Shown in pieces: positions 1 through 6,159 of a stretch of DNA of 12,142 nt. Each line of letters opens with the position of its first letter. The stretch's first letter is position 1. Location of the stretch: the NCBI GenBank assembly GCA_966250865.1, contig CBINIT010000030.1:1-12142 (forward strand). Reading direction: 5' to 3'. The translations under genes and the position numbers were made by a program. The stretch is from CAYGGE01 sp966250865 (GTDB taxonomy: Bacteria > Patescibacteriota > UBA1384 > CAYGGE01). A model generated the notes under the pieces. The model was not told the origin of the DNA, made no database searches, and saw only the letters and a program-made list of their open reading frames with translations.

Positions 1-681
1 ATTGTTTTTGAGAGCGGCATTCTCAACGGTTTCGGTAGTCTCGAAATCAAGAATGATGGCGTTGGCTTTGCGAATGCGCATCTGTTTGAGTCGTCTGGCT
101 ACTGATTTGCCTGATTCGGTAAGAGAGCCATGCAAGAGGGGAAGAAGGTCGTCGCTGGTGATGGCTTCGTAGGTCCCTGGACTGCCGAGAAAAACCCGAT
201 CGCCTACTGACAGCTCGCCGGTAATCATGTTGCCAAAGATCTGGCCGTTCGCGGTTGAGCTGTCATCGGTTACGAGGTTGAGCTTCCCGTCTCGGAGGTA
301 GTATGCCTCTGCCTTGCCGGTGAAGGCAAGGTGAATCTCGTCGCCGACGACAAGAGCAATGAGGGCGTGGATGGCATCACGCTTATCCTCACCTTCTCTA
401 GCCAACTGCTCAACGAGCCGATTTGCCTTAGCAAGTGCGTACTCAAAACTCTCAAGCGGCGTGTGCCGCTCTTGCCGGTAGTACTCTCTGGTGATCATGT
501 TGATTAACGACGAGCCAATTGCTGAGACACTGTTCCAGGTACTATCTATTTGGAGCACAAAGTACAATTTACCGAGATGGCGGTCAGCGAGGTCGGGAGC
601 TGACTGAACTTTAGAGGTCAAAAAGACTTCAGGCAGTTTGCCTGAATTGGTAAGCCGTATATGAGAAGGCACGAACGGCAT
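1..681 (-). CDS. PP2C-like (PPM-type) domain protein, 3'-truncated by window edge
   Basis: The frame is open from an ATG at 681 to the window edge, giving 227 codons with no stop. A GGAGG Shine-Dalgarno lies at about 690-694, which fixes the start. The protein begins MPFVPSHIRL. From about residue 50 it has the layout of PPM/PP2C-like folds seen in Patescibacteria: a helix (about 75-98, ESFEYALAKANRLVEQLA), then a strand run 'IHALIALVVGDEIHLAFTGKAEAYYLRDGKL', then 'GQIFGNMITGELSVGDRVFLGSPG'. The usual metal-binding aspartate motifs (DG.G, GDS) are not obvious, so it may be a catalytically degenerate relative. No signal peptide is seen in this part; a membrane segment could lie beyond the edge. 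The protein family is inferred from pattern only. It is probably transcribed from its own promoter at 751-779. Confidence 0.5.
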   Translation of the reverse strand, partial: MPFVPSHIRLTNSGKLPEVFLTSKVQSAPDLADRHLGKLYFVLQIDSTWNSVSAIGSSLINMITREYYRQERHTPLESFEYALAKANRLVEQLAREGEDKRDAIHALIALVVGDEIHLAFTGKAEAYYLRDGKLNLVTDDSSTANGQIFGNMITGELSVGDRVFLGSPGTYEAITSDDLLPLLHGSLTESGKSVARRLKQMRIRKANAIILDFETTETVENAALKNN

Positions 682-750
682 ACCTATTCCCTCCAGTTAA
701 CAAACAAGTGGTTTGGTGTAAACCCTTTTGTAGCACGATAACTTGCAGTT

Positions 751-779
751 AGTATAACAGAAAAATCGTCCTGAAGAAA
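751..779 (-). promoter_or_regulatory. Promoter for the PP2C-like gene
   Basis: On the minus strand a TATACT -10 box lies at 751-756. A poor -35 (TTTCTT, 774-779) sits 17 nt upstream, inside the loop of the preceding terminator. The predicted start is near 744, leaving an mRNA leader of about 60 nt before the ATG at 681. The -10 is strong and the -35 weak. Confidence 0.42.
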
Positions 780-788
780 CTGAGGACG
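760..788 (-). terminator. Intrinsic terminator after the M32-DUF1653-PCD operon
   Basis: Read on the minus strand, CGTCCT (783-788) and AGGACG (767-772) form a 6-bp stem with a 10-nt loop, followed by A and five T (761-765). It starts four bases after the dehydratase stop codon. Confidence 0.7.
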
Positions 789-791
789 AAG

Positions 792-1130
792 CTAGTTAAC
801 GTAGCCCTCAATCTTTTCTATCTTTGCCGCGAGGATAAAATCGTTGTCTGATAGGCCGTTGATAGCATGGGTCCAGAGCTTGATTTTTACCTTGTTGAAG
901 TCAACTTTAATGACCGGATGATGACCTTCCTCTTCGGCAAGCTCAGCAACTTTGTTGACGAAGGCAATTGCCTCAACAAAGTTTCGGAAGGTAAACTCAT
1001 GCCAGATCTTCATGCCCTCTTTGACTTCCCAGGTCAAGGTCAGCTCTTTCTGGAATTTCTCAATTTCTTCGGCCGTAAGTGGCGGGATGCCACCTTCACA
1101 AGGGACGCATTTTTTATTTAAGAGACTCAT
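792..1130 (-). CDS. Pterin-4a-carbinolamine dehydratase (PCD/DCoH family)
   Basis: The protein has 112 residues. PCD dehydrates 4a-hydroxytetrahydropterin and so recycles the cofactor of aromatic amino acid hydroxylases; in bacteria without such enzymes its role is often unclear. The family signature is intact: E68-G-H70-H71-P, then W86-T-H88, then the 'GLS.NDF.LAAKI' end. The N-terminus KKCVPCEGG with a CxxC at residues 8-11 is common in bacterial PCDs. The start was chosen at ATG 1130 because homology begins there and AGGA precedes it by six bases; the same frame stays open upstream but overlaps another gene. It overlaps the DUF1653 gene by 17 nt, which suggests translational coupling. It is the last gene of a three-gene operon. 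Confidence 0.9.
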   Translation of the reverse strand: MSLLNKKCVPCEGGIPPLTAEEIEKFQKELTLTWEVKEGMKIWHEFTFRNFVEAIAFVNKVAELAEEEGHHPVIKVDFNKVKIKLWTHAINGLSDNDFILAAKIEKIEGYVN

Positions 1131-1359
1131 CGGTAATCCTTTCTTCAAGCAATGTAAATCGGGGTCCTCGATAGCCGTCCCGTTCAACCATTTCGGTAAA
1201 CATGGCCACCGGCCGAACCCAAAGCGCTCCTTTGGCAACGCTTCGGTAAACAATAAGTTGTTCGCCGGACTCGCTGTGGGTGGCGAGGCCAATTACGTCA
1301 TACAAATCACCGTGTTTAAAGTGACGGTATCGTCCCAGCGGGAGAAAAACATCGGACAT
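1114..1359 (-). CDS. DUF1653 domain protein
   Basis: This 81-residue protein is almost entirely one DUF1653 domain. The family pattern is clear: 'YRHFKHGDLYDVIGLA' (11-26), 'HSESGEQLIVYR' (28-39), 'WVRPVAMFTEMV' (47-58) and 'GPRF' (65-68). The biochemical function of DUF1653 is not established; it is a small soluble beta-rich domain, often found alone. The start at ATG 1359 lies 4 nt after the stop of the M32 peptidase gene, and the AGGGAA just before it overlaps that stop region. The longer open frame upstream lies wholly inside the peptidase gene and has no homology. Its end overlaps the start of the PCD gene. Confidence 0.85.
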   Translation of the reverse strand: MSDVFLPLGRYRHFKHGDLYDVIGLATHSESGEQLIVYRSVAKGALWVRPVAMFTEMVERDGYRGPRFTLLEERITDESLK

Positions 1360-1363
1360 TTCC

Positions 1364-2878
1364 CTAACTCTCGAGTTTATAAATTGAGGAATATTTTGTC
1401 TTAATATAGTCAATGAAGAATTGAGCGGAGAGTGGCTTGCCGGTGACATGTTCAACGAGTTTACCGGCAGTGTAATAACGACCGTGAGCATGAACATGTT
1501 TACGTAACCAGGTCTTAATCGCGCCGTATTCGCCTTTCGCCATCTCGTCATCGAGCGTTGGAATGTCCTTTTGCATCTTGGCGAAGAATTGAGCAGCGTA
1601 GAGGGTTCCGAGGGCATAGGAGGGGAAGTAGCCCACGTAGCCACTAGACCAGTGGACATCCTGGAGAACACCGAGGCGGTCGTTGGGGACTCGAATGCCA
1701 AGATATTCTTTCATCTTAGCGTTCCACAGCTCGGGAAGGTCTTCGGGCTGAATCGTTCCTTCAATGAGGCCCTTTTCAATCTCGAATCGGAGGATAATAT
1801 GAAGGTCGTAGGTTACCTCGTCGGCTTCGGTACGAATGAGCGAGGGCTGGACACTGTTAACCGCTTTGTAGAAGTCGGACGGACTGACCTTTTCGAGCGG
1901 ATGAGGAAATGCTTTGCGAAGCTTGGGGTAGAAATAGTCCCAGAACGGTTTGCCGAGACTGATATGTGTCTCCCAAAGTTTTGACTGTGATTCGTGGATG
2001 CCAAAAGAAATAGCTTCGGCGAGTGGCGTGCCAAAACATTCGCACGGCAGTCCTTGTTCGTACAGCGCGTGTCCGACTTCGTGAGTAGTGGTGAGGATGG
2101 CATACATGAGGTCGTGCTTGTCGTAACGGGTGGTGATGCGGACATCTTCTGGGTGGATAGTTTCAGTAAAGGGATGAGTACTTGCATCGATCCGACCACA
2201 AGCGAAGTCGTAGCCGATCTTCTCTGCAACGAAGGTGTTATAAACAATTTGATCCTCAATGGCGTAGTTGCCTTGGATCATCTTTCGGTCAACGGGCTGA
2301 CCTGCAGTTTTAATTTGATGCAAGAAGGGGACGAGGAAGTTTTTCAATTCAGCAAAGATGGGAGCAATTTGGCTTGCAGTCATGCCCGGCTCAAAGGTAT
2401 CGATTAAGGCATCGTACGGCGACTCGTCGTAACCGACATATTCTGCTTCTTGTCGCTTCAATTCGATAATCTGACGGAGATGGGGGAGAAAGAGTTCAAA
2501 ATTATTGGTTTCTCGGGCCTCGGCCCACACATGGTGCGACTCGCTGGTTACTTGAGTCATCTTTTTTACGAACTCAGTCGGCAAGTTTTTTGCACGTTGA
2601 AACTCATGCCAAACTTCGCGAACAATCGCTGCTTCACGATCGGGAAGTTTGTCGGCGTCGAGTAGTTTCTTGGCCTTGGTGAGGCACTGGTCGTCATCAA
2701 TCGCTAAAAAACGGTCATGATGGAGTCCTGCGAGGTAGCTCATGGTTTGAGCACGCACCATGCCTCCCTTTTTTGGCATGTTGACCTGCTCGTCCCATGA
2801 TAGGAGCGCTAGGGTTGATTTAAGATGCGAGAGTTCGCTCAGTCGCTCGCAGAGTTCTGCGCAATGAATGTATTCCAT
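1364..2878 (-). CDS. Carboxypeptidase Taq-like metallopeptidase (family M32)
   Basis: At 504 residues it has the usual M32 length. M32 enzymes are cytosolic zinc carboxypeptidases that remove C-terminal residues, apart from proline, and probably complete peptide breakdown for amino acid scavenging. All family motifs are visible: HPF (235-237), the DxRxT-type DVRIT (245-249), zinc-binding HEVGH (266-270, catalytic E267), HES with E296 as the third zinc ligand (295-297), 'IRTEADEVTYDLHIILR' (348-364) and 'GYFPSYALG' (416-424). The start ATG at 2878 has AGGGG six bases upstream. It is the first gene of an operon with DUF1653 and PCD genes, and it has a perfect TATAAT -10 upstream. Confidence 0.96.
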   Translation of the reverse strand: MEYIHCAELCERLSELSHLKSTLALLSWDEQVNMPKKGGMVRAQTMSYLAGLHHDRFLAIDDDQCLTKAKKLLDADKLPDREAAIVREVWHEFQRAKNLPTEFVKKMTQVTSESHHVWAEARETNNFELFLPHLRQIIELKRQEAEYVGYDESPYDALIDTFEPGMTASQIAPIFAELKNFLVPFLHQIKTAGQPVDRKMIQGNYAIEDQIVYNTFVAEKIGYDFACGRIDASTHPFTETIHPEDVRITTRYDKHDLMYAILTTTHEVGHALYEQGLPCECFGTPLAEAISFGIHESQSKLWETHISLGKPFWDYFYPKLRKAFPHPLEKVSPSDFYKAVNSVQPSLIRTEADEVTYDLHIILRFEIEKGLIEGTIQPEDLPELWNAKMKEYLGIRVPNDRLGVLQDVHWSSGYVGYFPSYALGTLYAAQFFAKMQKDIPTLDDEMAKGEYGAIKTWLRKHVHAHGRYYTAGKLVEHVTGKPLSAQFFIDYIKTKYSSIYKLES

Positions 2879-2898
2879 AAGTTACCCCTTTGCCTAGC

Positions 2899-2904
2899 AT
2901 TATA
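2899..2904 (-). promoter_or_regulatory. -10 box of the M32 operon promoter
   Basis: A perfect TATAAT on the minus strand lies 21 nt before the ATG at 2878. The best -35 at 17 nt spacing is CTTTCA, which is weak. Transcription would start near 2892, giving a very short mRNA leader that still contains the AGGGG ribosome site. Confidence 0.6.
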
Positions 2905-2937
2905 CCTGTTTCACCAGCTTTTGAAAGGTGCTACCAT

Positions 2938-3276
2938 ATGGACATGAATAAGCGAATCAAGTTTTACGATCACCTAGTTAAGCCCATGCTATCTGGCAAT
3001 AAAACTGCGACCTGGCGCTTGTTTGACGATAAGAACTTCCAGGCTGGCGATGTTGTGGATTGCATCAATACGCAGACTGGTGAACAGTTTGCGGTGATTG
3101 AAATAACTGATGTATACGAAAAGCCGTTGGGCCAACTTACTGACAACGACTGGGTGGGGCATGAACGGTTCGCCTCAGACGAGGCTATGTATGCCGCCTA
3201 CCGCGAGTACTACCCCGGTCAACCAGTCGGTCCCGATACCCTCGTAAAAATTATTCACTTCAACGTTTTGAAATAA
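2938..3276 (+). CDS. ASCH domain protein
   Basis: The protein has 112 residues and is a stand-alone ASCH domain. ASCH domains are PUA-like beta-barrels thought to bind RNA; some members are N4-acetylcytidine amidohydrolases (YqfB type). The hallmark G-x-K-x4-R is seen as G20-N-K22-TATW-R27, followed by 'GDVVDC', 'FAVIEITDVYEKPLGQL' and 'GHERF', the usual order. ATG 2938 was chosen over the in-frame TTG at 2890 because homology starts at KRIKFYD and GAAAGGTG lies just upstream; ATG 2944 is an equally plausible alternative. It is divergent from the M32 gene (59 bp apart) and convergent with aspartate kinase. Whether it acts as an enzyme or an RNA-binding protein cannot be told from the sequence. 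Confidence 0.85.
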   Translation: MDMNKRIKFYDHLVKPMLSGNKTATWRLFDDKNFQAGDVVDCINTQTGEQFAVIEITDVYEKPLGQLTDNDWVGHERFASDEAMYAAYREYYPGQPVGPDTLVKIIHFNVLK

Positions 3277-3309
3277 AAAAAGCAGGCCGCCGGGAAACTC
3301 CCGACGGCC
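3275..3309 (-). terminator. Intrinsic terminator of the aspartate kinase gene
   Basis: On the minus strand an 11-bp GC-rich stem (3299-3309 with 3285-3295, one G-U pair) has a GTT loop and is followed by TGC and a run of seven T. A second, U-less hairpin (7-bp stem, 3324-3330 with 3340-3346) covers the kinase stop codon just upstream. The plus-strand ASCH gene ends at 3276, inside the T run, and gets no U-tract from this hairpin. Confidence 0.9.
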
Positions 3310-3340
3310 CACTCTGCGGACCAGACTAGGCCTTTCTTTC

Positions 3341-4630
3341 CTAGTCGAAGAATGCGCCGTAGACGGCGCGGACAGCGTTGTCGATGTCCCGCTCATCGAC
3401 ACCGATGACGATGCTCATCTCGCCACCAGTCTGCGAGATGAGCGTGATGTTGATGCTGGCGGCCCCGAGCGCGCTAAAGGCGCGGCCGCTGATGTTTGGC
3501 GTGTGCGACATGCCCTGGCCGACGACTGCGAGTAGCGCGAGGCCCTCGGTCACCTCAATCGCATCAGGGGCGTAGCGGGTCTCGAGCATCCGTTTGAACT
3601 GCTGGATCTGTGTGCGGTTTACCTCAGCCGCAAAGACCAGCGTGATAGTATCGATGCCCGTCGTGAACTGATCGAACGGGACGCCTACCTCTCGTACGGC
3701 CTCCAGGATGTTGGCGACGTATCCGATTTTGGCGTTCATAAACGCCTCGCGGATCGTTACCGAAGTGAAACCCTTCCGGCTGGCGATGCCCGTCACCGGG
3801 TATTGATCGCTCTCACGTGTCGCCACGATCAGGGTTCCCGGGTGTTCAGGTTGACCAGTATTCATGATCCTAGTCGGGATACCTGCGACCATGACCGGTG
3901 CCACTGCCTCGTCGTGGAACACGGTTGCTCCACCATATGTCAGCTCGCGAAGCTCACCGTAGGTGAGAACAGGGATTCCGAGTGGATTGTTGACGACGCG
4001 CGGGTTGGCGCGCCGAAGCCCATTAGTGTCCGTCCAGTTTTCGTACAGTGAGGCGTGAAGCGCGGCGGCAAGGATGGCTCCGGTGATGTCCGATCCGCCG
4101 CGGGAGAAGGTGCGGATCGTGTCGTCGTGCCCCATGCCGTAGAAACCGGGGATGACGTAGCAGGCTGAGCGTATCACCGACTGAATCGTCCCATAAGTCA
4201 GATCTGCCTCCAACTTCCCACTGTCACTGAAGAAGATCAGCTCTGTTGGGTCGCAGAACTCCCAGCCCAGGTAGTGGGCAAGGATTGCGGCATTCAGCCA
4301 CTCGCCCCGGCTCTTCGCCCAGTCGAGAGATGCGGTGACCATACCTTGCTCGATCATGCTGAAGGCGTCCGCAAGGTCAAAATCGATCTCGAGGTCGCTG
4401 ACGATGGCCGCGAACCTATTGAAGATCAGGCCACCTGCCAATGCGTTGCCGCCATGCCAGCGGATGAATAGGTCGGTAACCTTATCATCCTCAGGGTAGC
4501 GTGCGCCGGGCGCCGAGGCAACCACGACCCGACGGGTCGGGTCTGCAAGCAGGATCTCGCGAACCTGCTGAAAGCGGGCAGCGGTTGCGAGCGAGCTGCC
4601 GCCGAACTTGCAGACTTTCAGATCTGACAT
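3341..4630 (-). CDS. Aspartate kinase with C-terminal ACT domains
   Basis: The protein has 429 residues. It phosphorylates aspartate to aspartyl phosphate, the first step toward lysine/diaminopimelate, threonine and methionine. The kinase domain shows KFGGSS (8-13), RGEWLNA (108-114), RGGSD (177-181) and the TDTNG..R..PRVV region (200-213). The C-terminal part (about 280-428) has two ACT repeats, the second with 'VGQGMSHTPNISGRAFSALGAASINITLISQ', which suggests feedback control by an end product. AGGAAAGGA seven bases upstream supports ATG 4630. The gene is monocistronic, with its own promoter, leader peptide, attenuator and terminator. GC is about 60-68% in sampled lines against about 45% in the neighbouring EEP gene, which hints at transfer. 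No other pathway gene is in the window. Confidence 0.95.
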   Translation of the reverse strand: MSDLKVCKFGGSSLATAARFQQVREILLADPTRRVVVASAPGARYPEDDKVTDLFIRWHGGNALAGGLIFNRFAAIVSDLEIDFDLADAFSMIEQGMVTASLDWAKSRGEWLNAAILAHYLGWEFCDPTELIFFSDSGKLEADLTYGTIQSVIRSACYVIPGFYGMGHDDTIRTFSRGGSDITGAILAAALHASLYENWTDTNGLRRANPRVVNNPLGIPVLTYGELRELTYGGATVFHDEAVAPVMVAGIPTRIMNTGQPEHPGTLIVATRESDQYPVTGIASRKGFTSVTIREAFMNAKIGYVANILEAVREVGVPFDQFTTGIDTITLVFAAEVNRTQIQQFKRMLETRYAPDAIEVTEGLALLAVVGQGMSHTPNISGRAFSALGAASINITLISQTGGEMSIVIGVDERDIDNAVRAVYGAFFD

Positions 4631-4657
4631 CGAACATTCCTTTCCTCGAACGATACA

Positions 4658-4713
4658 GAGAAGACCTCAGTGAAGAGACGGCGTGCCGCCACCTCCTCGG
4701 TCGAAGTCTTCTC
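4658..4713 (-). promoter_or_regulatory. Large hairpin between attenuator and aspartate kinase start
   Basis: In the mRNA, GAGAAGAC (4706-4713) pairs with GUCUUCUC (4658-4665) over 8 bp. Inside, GAGGAG can pair with CUCUUC, and GGCG with CGCC. No T run follows, so it is not a terminator. It ends about 20 nt before the ribosome site, so it may protect the mRNA or space the attenuator from the ribosome site. Function is not known. Confidence 0.4.
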
Positions 4714-4728
4714 GGTTGTTAAGGACCT

Positions 4729-4753
4729 AACAAAAACCGCCGGAGCCGGCGGT
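4729..4753 (-). terminator. Attenuator terminator (segments 3:4) in the aspartate kinase leader
   Basis: On the minus strand, ACCGCCG (4747-4753) and CGGCGGT (4736-4742) form a 7-bp GC stem with a 4-nt loop, immediately followed by TTTTTGTT. It lies about 100 nt upstream of the kinase ATG and 26 nt after the leader peptide stop. The 5' arm can pair instead with 4793-4801. Confidence 0.88.
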
Positions 4754-4830
4754 CTGCAATGTTCTTTGTGTGAGTCAGGTTACAGCGAAAGAACCACCGG
4801 CGTGGAGGCGGGCATCTTCTTGGTGGTCTT
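4736..4830 (-). promoter_or_regulatory. Ribosome-mediated transcription attenuator for aspartate kinase
   Basis: Four segments can be seen in the RNA. Segment 1, AAGACCACC (4822-4830), covers the Lys-Thr-Thr codons 9-11. Segment 2, GCCGGUGGU (4793-4801), runs on into UCUU. Segment 3, ACCGCCGGC (4745-4753), is the 5' arm of the terminator, and segment 4 (4736-4743) is its 3' arm. 1:2 pairs over 9 bp with one bulged U. 2:3 pairs over 9 bp with one G-U. 3:4 is the terminator. A ribosome stalled at Thr/Lys codons covers segment 1 and frees 2:3, the antiterminator. A ribosome reaching the stop at 4780 hinders segment 2 and lets 3:4 form. The folding is worked out by hand; the mechanism is inferred from the trp/thr/his attenuator model. 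Confidence 0.82.
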
Positions 4831-4854
4831 AGTTGTAGCGGTTACCTGAAACAT
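4780..4854 (-). CDS. Thr/Lys/Met-rich attenuation leader peptide
   Basis: This is a 24-codon open frame from ATG 4854 to TAA. Residues 5-14 read TATTKTTKKM. The peptide has 6 Thr, 3 Lys and an internal Met, all amino acids made from aspartate, so it resembles the threonine-operon leader thrL of Escherichia coli in concept, not in sequence. It sits between a consensus promoter and a terminator hairpin ahead of aspartate kinase, so its likely job is to sense charged tRNA-Thr and tRNA-Lys during translation. The ATG lies only 6 nt after the -10 box, so the transcript is probably leaderless, and no Shine-Dalgarno exists. It is too short to be found by usual gene callers. Confidence 0.85.
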   Translation of the reverse strand: MFQVTATTKTTKKMPASTPVVLSL

Positions 4855-4860
4855 AAGCAA

Positions 4861-4889
4861 AGTATAGATTATTCCTCGGATAAAGTCAA
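4861..4889 (-). promoter_or_regulatory. Promoter of the aspartate kinase leader transcript
   Basis: TTGACT (4884-4889), a 17-nt spacer and TATACT (4861-4866) on the minus strand form a near-consensus sigma70 promoter. The -35 and most of the spacer lie inside the last codons of the upstream EEP gene, whose stop codon is at 4869. The predicted start falls on or next to the ATG of the leader peptide at 4854. Confidence 0.85.
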
Positions 4890-5702
4890 TTGAAAGTCCA
4901 GTGCCAATGGAAGATGGTCAGAGATGGGGATAGCGGGAACAGTAAAAGAATTAATCTGGATATCAGGAGTTACAAGACAGTAATCGGCAAAGCGACTGGG
5001 TTTGGGGTAGAGTGGTCCGCGAGTATCTGTAATGGAAAATTCTGTAATGAGGTTTTTCATGCCAGACTCAAGGATACGGAGACTTTCAACGCCTGGATTC
5101 ATATTAAAGTCACCACAGAGAATCTTGGCACCAGTGTAACGGTCCATGACTGCCTTTAGCTTATTTGATTGCTCTAGCCGAACGGCAACATCGTCTTTCG
5201 AGCTAAACCACCATAACCCGTGAAAGTTAAAGATTGTGATTTTACCTTCAGAGGTTGCGAGGGTAGTGTGCTGGACATTACGTGCTTGGGTGCTGCCGTT
5301 GAGCACCTCACGGGGCATGAATCGGTCGCGGTAGACAAACGTATCGCCTTGCTCGGTAATGTGTAGCGATTTGCGAATAAACGTAGCTAGGCCAAATTCA
5401 AGGTGAAAGTCGACCCGACCATCGTGATCGTAGCCGTCGACCGCTGGTGCAAAGTGGCCAACGAAGTCGGGGAGGGCGTGGGAGAGCTCGGTGAAAAGGT
5501 TGGCGCGGTAGGGGTCAGGTTGCTGGAACTGCCCTTTCTTTTCGTCAAGCAAGCCGCCAGCTTTTGGTGTCGTTTCATCACTCGTCGTGTGATAGACTTC
5601 CTGAAAACAAAAGATGTCGGTGTCGGCAGACTGCTCTTTGACGAACGACATGAGTGGCTTGTAAACTCGCCCACCCCAGGTGTTTAATGAAATGAGTTTC
5701 AT
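4869..5702 (-). CDS. Endonuclease/exonuclease/phosphatase (EEP) family protein
   Basis: The protein has 277 residues and spans one EEP domain. The superfamily includes DNA repair nucleases, sphingomyelinases and inositol phosphatases, so the substrate cannot be named. The expected metal and catalytic residues are in place: N7 in SLNTWGG, E35 in FQEVY, H161 in NFHGLW, D198/N200 in GDFNM and D262-H263 in SDHLPL. There is no signal peptide, so it is probably cytosolic. ATG 5702 lies 6 nt after a TATAGT -10 box, so the mRNA is likely leaderless; no Shine-Dalgarno is possible there. It runs in the same direction as aspartate kinase but no terminator is visible between them, so some read-through into the attenuator is possible. 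Confidence 0.88.
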   Translation of the reverse strand: MKLISLNTWGGRVYKPLMSFVKEQSADTDIFCFQEVYHTTSDETTPKAGGLLDEKKGQFQQPDPYRANLFTELSHALPDFVGHFAPAVDGYDHDGRVDFHLEFGLATFIRKSLHITEQGDTFVYRDRFMPREVLNGSTQARNVQHTTLATSEGKITIFNFHGLWWFSSKDDVAVRLEQSNKLKAVMDRYTGAKILCGDFNMNPGVESLRILESGMKNLITEFSITDTRGPLYPKPSRFADYCLVTPDIQINSFTVPAIPISDHLPLALDFQLTLSEE

Positions 5703-5708
5703 ATTCTG

Positions 5709-5737
5709 ACTATACGTATGCTTTTCCAGGTGTGCAA
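5709..5737 (-). promoter_or_regulatory. Promoter of the EEP gene, leaderless geometry
   Basis: TTGCAC (5732-5737), 17 nt, TATAGT (5709-5714) on the minus strand. The ATG of the EEP gene begins 6 nt after the -10, the same distance as in the aspartate kinase leader, so translation probably starts at the mRNA 5' end. Confidence 0.75.
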
Positions 5738-5805
5738 GCTTGCTGTAAAACTTGCTAATGTCTTTATCCTGTATGTTATGCAGAATACTATTGAAAGGAG
5801 CTCCT

Positions 5806-6012
5806 ATGGCAGATGCAAGTGATGAACTAAAAGAAGCAGCCGATGCAGTAGATGAGCTGGAAGAGCGGGCAGAAAAGGCTGAAGCAGACGCTGAGGCGGC
5901 GAAGAACAGACTTGAACAGCAAGATGCTCAGCGGCGTCTCGATGAGTATACGCGGATCCATACTGAAGACGCTGAAGGTTCAGCCCGTGAAGGTGACCTC
6001 GGTATGCTTTAA
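5806..6012 (+). CDS. Small acidic coiled-coil protein, function unknown
   Basis: This 68-residue protein starts MADASDELKEAADAVDELEE and is rich in Glu, Asp, Ala, Lys and Arg. Residues about 5-55 show heptad-like spacing of Ala/Leu/Val, so a single coiled coil or a long charged helix is likely. It has no cysteine, membrane segment or known domain. The start at ATG 5806 is supported by AAAGGAG five bases upstream; the longer in-frame start at 5752 gives a non-homologous tail. A weak promoter (TTGCTA at 5752-5757, with TTATG-like -10 near 5775-5780) may drive it. It is divergent from the EEP gene and convergent with tRNA-Pro. I do not recognise the family. Confidence 0.72.
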   Translation: MADASDELKEAADAVDELEERAEKAEADAEAAKNRLEQQDAQRRLDEYTRIHTEDAEGSAREGDLGML

Positions 6013-6035
6013 TGAGTGAGTATATATGTAAGTAT

Positions 6036-6060
6036 CAAAAAAAGACCGGTAGTACAGTCT
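6036..6060 (-). terminator. Intrinsic terminator after tRNA-Pro
   Basis: On the minus strand AGACTG (6055-6060) pairs with CGGTCT (6043-6048) over 6 bp with one G-U, loop of 6, followed by a run of T (6037-6043). It ends about 14 nt past the tRNA CCA. Confidence 0.75.
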
Positions 6061-6074
6061 CTCTATCTTTTTAT

Positions 6075-6150
6075 TGGTCAGGGTGGTGGGACTTGAACCC
6101 ACGGCCTCAGGACCCCCAGCCCTGCGCGCTACCGACTGCGCCACACCCTG
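6075..6150 (-). tRNA. tRNA-Pro (anticodon GGG)
   Basis: A complete 76-nt cloverleaf can be read: acceptor CAGGGTG/CACCCTG, D-arm GCGC/GCGC, anticodon stem CAGGG/TCCTG with loop CTGGGGG (anticodon GGG), and T-arm GTGGG/CCCAC around TTCAAGT. The discriminator base is A and the CCA end is encoded in the DNA. It has its own promoter and terminator. It reads the proline codon CCC, and CCU by wobble. Confidence 0.96.
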
Positions 6151-6159
6151 TTGCTCAAC

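Noticed and set aside
1571..2407. Plus-strand open frames antisense to the M32 gene
   Set aside because: They are shadows of a well-conserved peptidase gene and lack ribosome sites and domain patterns.
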